Below, in pieces: positions 59,242-64,000 of a stretch of DNA of 64,000 nt. The stretch comes from a virus, in IMG/VR virus record IMGVR_UViG_3300019752_000004, positions 18,850 to 82,849 of that record; one strand, 5' to 3'. Position 1 is the first letter of the stretch, and each line of letters begins with the position of its first letter. The position numbers and the translations under genes were made by a program. Below the pieces are notes generated by a model, which was not told the DNA's origin, searched no databases, and worked only from the letters and a program-made list of their open reading frames with translations.

Positions 59242-59673
59242 TTAATTGTCTCCTAGAGTTCTTCCATAAAAACTTGTTAGTGTTGGAATATCTGCATCTG
59301 GATTCGTTTGATAAAGATCATCAGCACCATCATCAATAAGCGTCTTTTTAATAAATTTAATCATCTCCAAATAACATTCAATATCTGTAAAATATTCATC
59401 CTTGTGATCGTCACCTTCCCGACCCGCACGTTGAATCACACCAACAGGTTTATCGTCAAACCAGAGGGTTCCGAGTTCCCAGTAGCGTCTATAATCAACG
59501 CCATGATGATGTACAATTTTATGTTTGATTCTGTATTCTAATTTTTCTCTGACACTCCACAGATCACCTTCATAAATATAGTATTCATTATTGTCTAAGA
59601 TGTCTGCTAAAATTTCAATAACAGGCTCATCTGAATATTCTATATCCATTGCATACAAATCATTAGCTTTCAT
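59242..59673 (-). CDS. Hypothetical protein
   Basis: 143 residues beginning MKANDLYAMDIEYSDEPVIE, acidic. ATG 59673 follows TATGGAGAAAATAAA; the in-frame extension upstream would cross the hairpin at 59690. No motif is recognised. Confidence 0.62.
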   Translation of the reverse strand: MKANDLYAMDIEYSDEPVIEILADILDNNEYYIYEGDLWSVREKLEYRIKHKIVHHHGVDYRRYWELGTLWFDDKPVGVIQRAGREGDDHKDEYFTDIECYLEMIKFIKKTLIDDGADDLYQTNPDADIPTLTSFYGRTLGDN

Positions 59674-59689
59674 TTTATTTTCTCCATAT

Positions 59690-59708
59690 GGCGGGAATTT
59701 CACCCGCC
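59690..59708 (-). other. GC-rich hairpin in the 5' region of the gene at 59673
   Basis: GGCGGG (59690-59695) pairs with CCCGCC (59703-59708), unusually GC-rich for this genome. On the minus strand no T run follows; the ribosome-binding site starts right after. It may terminate weakly or stabilise the mRNA. Confidence 0.45.
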
Positions 59709-59720
59709 TATTATAAGGGA

Positions 59721-60296
59721 TTATTTTGCAATAGTTGCTGTAGCTGTTCCAGCACGATACACTCTATTTTTATCATAGTCAACTGTAATTGGATATGGAT
59801 ATACAGTTACTTTACCTTCAACATAGATAGGCATGATCATACCTGTCTTTTCATCAATACTAAGAACCCATGTGGCTGTTGTATTTTTAGATGCAAAGAT
59901 GCCATTTGGTTCTGGCTGTTCTACAGATGCCAGTGCAGCTTTACTATATCCTTCCATACTTTCACCAGTGGCTACCAATGGATTAGTGAGACTTGTATCA
60001 TATGGAATACCATAACCGATAGATGCAGTGTGACCTTCAATCATTCCATAATCACTACGCCATACTGTATATGTGCTGACTTTCTGGTTACGGAGCTTAT
60101 AGAGCTTAATTACCAGATCGCGTTCAAGACTCCAATCAAATGCGGGAATAGGCTGACCTTTAGCGTATTGTGCCTGTTGGCGTTGTACTGCTTTAGCTTC
60201 TTTAGTGGTTTCTGTATCCGAACCCCAAGCAAATGCTGATGCACAAAAACACAATGTCATGGTTGATACGACCAGTGTAATAATAATTTTCTTCAT
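59721..60296 (-). CDS. Secreted protein with signal peptide
   Basis: 191 residues. MKKIIITLVVSTMTLCFCAS followed by AFAWGS is a Sec signal peptide with an AFA cleavage site. The mature protein is rich in beta-prone segments (IMPIYVEGKVTVYPYPITVD). It is likely periplasmic. It precedes two membrane-protein genes (downstream on the map, upstream in transcription) that may act with it. Confidence 0.7.
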   Translation of the reverse strand: MKKIIITLVVSTMTLCFCASAFAWGSDTETTKEAKAVQRQQAQYAKGQPIPAFDWSLERDLVIKLYKLRNQKVSTYTVWRSDYGMIEGHTASIGYGIPYDTSLTNPLVATGESMEGYSKAALASVEQPEPNGIFASKNTTATWVLSIDEKTGMIMPIYVEGKVTVYPYPITVDYDKNRVYRAGTATATIAK

Positions 60297-60297
60297 T

Positions 60298-60606
60298 TTA
60301 ATTTTCCTTTGTAGTTTTCAAAATTGTGATTGCGTCAATTTGTGCCTGAATTTCTGCACGGGTTCCAACATCCAAATTAGGATTATTGAGTTTAGAACGA
60401 AGCAGTGCAAGACTTGCATCATATGTAGTACGAGCTTCTTTATCTGCCTCATGTTTTTGATAACTGTTTTCAAACACTTTACGTTCAATAACAGTTTTTC
60501 CGATGATTCCAAATGCATTGAGACAACCAAAAACAATTACTGTCCCAACCATGAGGAATACAATCCACATCCACCATTTTCCAAATTCTTTCTTTTCACT
60601 ATCCAC
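60298..60606 (-). CDS. Small membrane protein with coiled coil
   Basis: 102 residues. One transmembrane helix (WWMWIVFLMVGTVIVFGCL) follows a short cytoplasmic N-terminus, then a helical charged region. It sits 1 base from each neighbour. It could be an inner-membrane partner of the secreted protein at 59721. Confidence 0.65.
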   Translation of the reverse strand: MDSEKKEFGKWWMWIVFLMVGTVIVFGCLNAFGIIGKTVIERKVFENSYQKHEADKEARTTYDASLALLRSKLNNPNLDVGTRAEIQAQIDAITILKTTKEN

Positions 60607-61035
60607 TTACAACTCCTGTTCAGTTTCTTTATTATTTTCATCGGTTCTAACCACACTATCATCTTCTAACAGTTTGTCAAATACCTTTTGTACGGCCTTT
60701 GGAAGATTTTCAACAACAATTTTACCAGTTTCCTGTGCAACATCTGATGTCACGATTTCTTTAGTGATGTAAACAGCAGCAGCATTCTTCATAAACTGTT
60801 GTGTTGGCATAATTGCTGTAAGCATGGCAAGAGTAATCCAAGTAATAGTAAGATATTTTCTAGCCTTAAAAAGGATTTTTTTATCACCTATATCTTCCAA
60901 ATCGCTGGACGGCGCTAGCACTGTTGCCACCCAAAAAATAGCTAACAAGACACAAGAGAATACTAATAGAAATCCAACCGCTCCACCAGAAAACATTCCG
61001 ACACGATCATACAAATAAAGCAAAAAGTATTCCAT
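60607..61035 (-). CDS. Membrane protein with two transmembrane helices
   Basis: 142 residues. Hydrophobic helices GAVGFLLVFSCVLLAIFWVA and YLTITWITLAMLTAIM are followed by a soluble, acidic C-terminus. Together with 59721 and 60298 it forms an envelope-directed gene set of unknown role. Confidence 0.68.
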   Translation of the reverse strand: MEYFLLYLYDRVGMFSGGAVGFLLVFSCVLLAIFWVATVLAPSSDLEDIGDKKILFKARKYLTITWITLAMLTAIMPTQQFMKNAAAVYITKEIVTSDVAQETGKIVVENLPKAVQKVFDKLLEDDSVVRTDENNKETEQEL

Positions 61036-61049
61036 AATTCATCTCCATT

Positions 61050-62291
61050 TTAAATTACTATTGAGTTAATAATATAACTCGCCTTGATTGGTGCTGTTGT
61101 ATAGGCTTCACATGCCTTTACAAATTCATATCCTTCATAACCTGTATATTCCTGCAAGTCAACCTTAATTGAAATAATATCATCTTTATTTCGGACCACA
61201 TGCATATTCTGACTTGCTTTGCCCGTTAAATTCAACCCTTTATCAGCAAATGCATTTGTTCCACACAATGAACTTGTACGGCTATATCTGTCGCTGATAT
61301 GCGCATTGTGAATGTGACCCATCATAACAAAATGAATAATAACACCTTTAGCGGCATATCTACTGATAGTCTTGTTCATTTCACTTTCAATCTTAGCAGG
61401 TGATGCAGATTTACTAAGTGAATGACCATGCATCAATAAAATATTTGTGTCGTTCACCTGAATCACACATTCCATAGGATTCTTCATTTCAACGAATGCA
61501 ACGTTTTCACTGGTTTCAAACAGCTTTTCAAGCATTCTGTGGATCATGAGATCAAATGAATCACTTGTGATGATATTAGACCAACCGAGATTAGGGTTAA
61601 TACGACTTTCGTTGCCAATCACACTTGCTACAGTCACATTAAAGTCTTCTGCCAATTCTGTCAAGAACTGTTGTAACAAATCTACAGCCACAAATAATGC
61701 ATTTGCTCTATTGGTTGCCTGTGCAAGGACTTCTTCAAGTCGTCTATCACTGTTGATTAAATCACCTAGGAATGTGACAATAACATGTTCAACACCTTCG
61801 GCTTTCATATAGGTTCTAATACGATCTCTAAATTTTTGCAACCTCTGTGATGCAATTTTCATATCGTACATATTACCATTTACATCTCGAATTATTTCAT
61901 TCAAATGCATGTCAGAAATCTGAACCAATCCAACTGGTTTATTCCCATCTGGACTATTGAAAGCTCGTGGAACATTCAATCTATGTGTTTTAAGCACACT
62001 AAGCATTTCACGGTTAAGTTCAGTTACAGCATTTTCTACACGTGCATACTCTCGAAATGATTTTCGTTCAATCCTATTCGTATCCTGAAACTTCTGTGCA
62101 CGTTTTGCAAGCCTCACATTATCTTCTACGATTTCAGAATCTGGATCAACAGTTTCATCAGCACCATATTTCATTTCCCATCGTTTGATAGTTCTACGGC
62201 TGATGTTAGTCTTATTTCTAATTTCAGTATACGTCATACCGTTTCTAAGATGATTCATTACGATTTCAATATCTTCTTCTGTATAAGCCAT
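61050..62291 (-). CDS. HTH-calcineurin-like phosphoesterase fusion
   Basis: 413 residues. An N-terminal helix-turn-helix (MTYTEIRNKTNISRRTIKRW) is joined to a metallophosphoesterase domain: ISDMHL (Asp127, His129), FLGDLINS, IGNESR in place of the usual GNHD, HGHS and MGHIHNA. The replaced histidine in the third motif is unusual. It could be a nuclease or phosphatase acting on DNA or signalling nucleotides. It lies next to primase. Confidence 0.72.
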   Translation of the reverse strand: MAYTEEDIEIVMNHLRNGMTYTEIRNKTNISRRTIKRWEMKYGADETVDPDSEIVEDNVRLAKRAQKFQDTNRIERKSFREYARVENAVTELNREMLSVLKTHRLNVPRAFNSPDGNKPVGLVQISDMHLNEIIRDVNGNMYDMKIASQRLQKFRDRIRTYMKAEGVEHVIVTFLGDLINSDRRLEEVLAQATNRANALFVAVDLLQQFLTELAEDFNVTVASVIGNESRINPNLGWSNIITSDSFDLMIHRMLEKLFETSENVAFVEMKNPMECVIQVNDTNILLMHGHSLSKSASPAKIESEMNKTISRYAAKGVIIHFVMMGHIHNAHISDRYSRTSSLCGTNAFADKGLNLTGKASQNMHVVRNKDDIISIKVDLQEYTGYEGYEFVKACEAYTTAPIKASYIINSIVI

Positions 62292-62298
62292 AAATTTC

Positions 62299-63336
62299 CT
62301 ATATCTTTCTCCAGTTGTTTATATGTAATTTTGCAGTCAAACCACTATAGCTATGACTTGCGATATATTCCAACAATTCTATTTGGGTTGCGCCATTTAG
62401 AATCATTTCATTTATATCCTTACCATTCCAAGGACAATCATTCCAGATTGTAATTCGTTTACCACGTTTAATAGCATCTTCCATCTTCTTAACAATATTA
62501 ATATCTCTAGGCGTGTTATCCCATATATACACGGTCCCATATTGTACTGTTAATAGGTCCCCATCTGCACTTGCAACACAATTAGGTAGAAACAGACTGT
62601 CTATTGGTCCTTCTACAACAAGTACAGGCTTATTTTTGTTCACCCGTTCTCTACCATAGATTTTAATAACGTCAGTAGACTTCTTTACAGTTATATATCT
62701 TAATTCTGAATTAGGGTCATATGATCTACCCTGTATAGCAACAAGTTCACCTTCTTCATCATAGAATGGAATTATTAACCGAGGTTCATTCTCCCATAGG
62801 TTTTCCACTGCTATTGAATCAAGTTCACCTGCCACAGTTTTAAAACACTTGGCGTGATATAAAATTTTATGATGTAGTTCTGGTATCAACCTACTCAAAA
62901 CATATTGTTTGCCAGCATTATCATCTGATGCATTATCAATTCTAATACACTTTTCATCTAATATAGATTTCTTTTCAACTTTTATAAGTTTACTCTGAAT
63001 TGATCTTCTAGTCTTCTTTTTAACCTTCTTTTTAATTGATTTTGAATATGGTTGACCTTTAAACTTTTCAATCATGTATTCACGATATACATAATTATCA
63101 AATTCTTTTAGAAAGTTTCCTAATGACATACCTTTACAACAGTTGTGACACACGTACATGTAAGTGTCATCATTTGCTCTGTTGACAACGAAATATCCAC
63201 GTTTTTTATTGGATTTTTTCTTGCTGTCACCACATAGCGGACATCTAAAATTAGCTACATTATCTCTAGTCCATCTGAACATGTCTAATCGATAGCTAAT
63301 TTTATCTATAAAGATTTTATCTGTGTATAAACTCAT
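62299..63336 (-). CDS. 61: DNA primase (T4 gp61)
   Basis: 345 residues (T4 gp61 has 342). The N-terminal zinc module CPLCGDS...CHNC (Cys32, Cys35, Cys63, Cys66) and the TOPRIM-type catalytic part (VLVVEGPIDSLFLPN...ITIWNDCPW) are present. It makes RNA primers with helicase gp41. GGTAGGGATG precedes the ATG in the divergent spacer with gene 6. Confidence 0.88.
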   Translation of the reverse strand: MSLYTDKIFIDKISYRLDMFRWTRDNVANFRCPLCGDSKKKSNKKRGYFVVNRANDDTYMYVCHNCCKGMSLGNFLKEFDNYVYREYMIEKFKGQPYSKSIKKKVKKKTRRSIQSKLIKVEKKSILDEKCIRIDNASDDNAGKQYVLSRLIPELHHKILYHAKCFKTVAGELDSIAVENLWENEPRLIIPFYDEEGELVAIQGRSYDPNSELRYITVKKSTDVIKIYGRERVNKNKPVLVVEGPIDSLFLPNCVASADGDLLTVQYGTVYIWDNTPRDINIVKKMEDAIKRGKRITIWNDCPWNGKDINEMILNGATQIELLEYIASHSYSGLTAKLHINNWRKI

Positions 63337-63375
63337 TCGACATCCCTACCATAAGAATAATAATTAGTAAATAGT

Positions 63376-63383
63376 TTATAAAT
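63376..63383 (+). promoter_or_regulatory. T4-type late promoter for gene 6
   Basis: A perfect TATAAATA 30 bases before ATG 63413, in the AT-rich divergent spacer between gene 61 and gene 6; AAGAGGAAAA follows as ribosome-binding site. Confidence 0.68.
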
Positions 63384-63412
63384 ATTATTATAAATTATTT
63401 TAAGAGGAAAAT

Positions 63413-64000
63413 TATGTCTGAACGCACATACGACAATTTAGATTTTGATGGAGTCCTAGACTCAATTATATATTACATGCAAAACGAAGATAGTCCATTT
63501 AAGGATTATAACTTTGACGGTAGTGCATTGCGCGAATTAGCACGTGTATTAGCATATAATTCTACTAATAAATCATATGAATCTAACATTGGATTCAATG
63601 AACTTCATTTGGATACCGCACAACAGTATAACAACGTCTTTAGTGTGTCTAATCTTCTTTCATATACTCCTAGAAGCCGTGTGTCATCTAAAATGACTGT
63701 AAATGTTACTATTACAGCTAACATGCCCACCAATCCAAGTCAACTTGTTTTACCCAAAGAAACCGTTTTTGAAAGTTCTAACGACGGTCTAATAGACACC
63801 ACCAGAATGTTCTTTTCACCTGATAGGGATTATGTTGCTAATCTAAGTGGTGGTTCATATGTTTTTAACAATGTGCGTCTGGTAGAAGGAACATGGGTCA
63901 CACAACGTTATGTGCATGATGGCGGAACAACACCTTTAATCAGAATACAAAATGAAAACATTGATACATCTAGTTTATTAGTAAATGTTATTACATCCAA
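63413..64000 (+). CDS. 6: Baseplate wedge protein (T4 gp6), N-terminal part (runs off the window)
   Basis: 196 codons are visible with no stop before the window end. After MSERTYDNLDFDGVLDSIIY the protein contains LARVLAYNSTNKSYESNIGF, NELHLDTAQQYNNV and LSYTPRSRVSSKMTVNV, the known gp6 N-terminal pattern (N-x-G-x-N-E-x-x-L-D-T-A...Y-T-P-R-S). gp6 dimers form the inner ring of the baseplate wedge; the full T4 protein has 660 residues. Confidence 0.88.

Noticed and set aside
59688-60239. 183-codon open frame on the plus strand
   Set aside because: Antisense to the signal-peptide gene at 59721 and Cys/Ile/Phe-rich with no motif; it has no ribosome-binding site.
1-64000. tRNA genes, CRISPR array, insertion sequences, introns or homing endonucleases
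   Set aside because: No cloverleaf with a GTTCNANNC arm, no regular direct-repeat array, no transposase, and no LAGLIDADG, GIY-YIG or HNH motif in the larger proteins was noticed. A covariance-model scan (for example tRNAscan-SE) would settle the tRNA point.

Overview
This window is about 64 kb of an AT-rich, T4-like myovirus genome (Pantevenvirales type) infecting a Gram-negative host. The T4 identity rests on many core genes recognised together: topoisomerase 39/52, recombination nuclease 46/47, late sigma factor 55 and probable coactivator 33, ssDNA-binding protein 32, DNA polymerase 43, helicase 41, primase 61, UvsX, ligase 30, rIIA/rIIB, and the baseplate/tail genes 4, 2, 48, 53, 27, 29, 54, 25, 5, 26 and 6. 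T4-type late promoters (TATAAATA and close variants) appear on both strands. No tRNA, CRISPR array or insertion sequence was found. Identifications are by reading motifs and recalling families; no database search was possible.

Layout. 1-18617 (+): end of a DinG/Rad3-like helicase, gene 52, a late gene pair including an LPD1-type zincin protease, RNase HI, gene 55, a nucleotidyltransferase, 47-46, a putative lysis set (membrane protein, anchored muralytic-like protein, lipoprotein), then many small Cys-rich or hypothetical genes around one 687-residue protein. 18713-22633 (-): 26 (with a -1 frame extension), 5 and 25. 22708-37639 (+): small genes, a RuvC-like nuclease, a 33-like gene, 32, then late structural genes 4, 2, 48, 53, 27, 29 and 54 interrupted by early-promoter cassettes of small ORFs. 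37698-63336 (-): the replication and early block (61, phosphoesterase, rIIB, DsbA-like, rIIA, ThyX-like, 39, 30, 43, dUTPase-like, uvsX, 41 and small genes). 63413-end (+): start of baseplate gene 6.

The most unusual features are regulatory and architectural. Several sigma70-type promoters with exactly 17-bp spacers sit inside or against the palindrome of an intrinsic terminator, so read-through RNA could fold and stop while RNA started at the embedded promoter lacks one arm. A related arrangement places the gene 4 late promoter and start codon inside a terminator-like hairpin. Two 19-30-19 inverted repeats share the arm core TTCTAACGCATTCTAA, which also occurs singly after gene 29. Near-identical promoter-ORF-terminator-late-promoter cassettes are inserted three times among the baseplate genes. 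Two small genes carry a recycled leader followed by a frameshift or in-frame stop. The gene 5 spike protein has a Cys/His peptidase-like domain where T4 has lysozyme, plus a long fibre-like C-terminus.

The genes fit a standard T4-like programme: early and middle replication and recombination genes, late transcription driven by gp55/gp33, and tail assembly proteins, with a large accessory load of small host-interaction candidates inserted as self-contained transcription cassettes.
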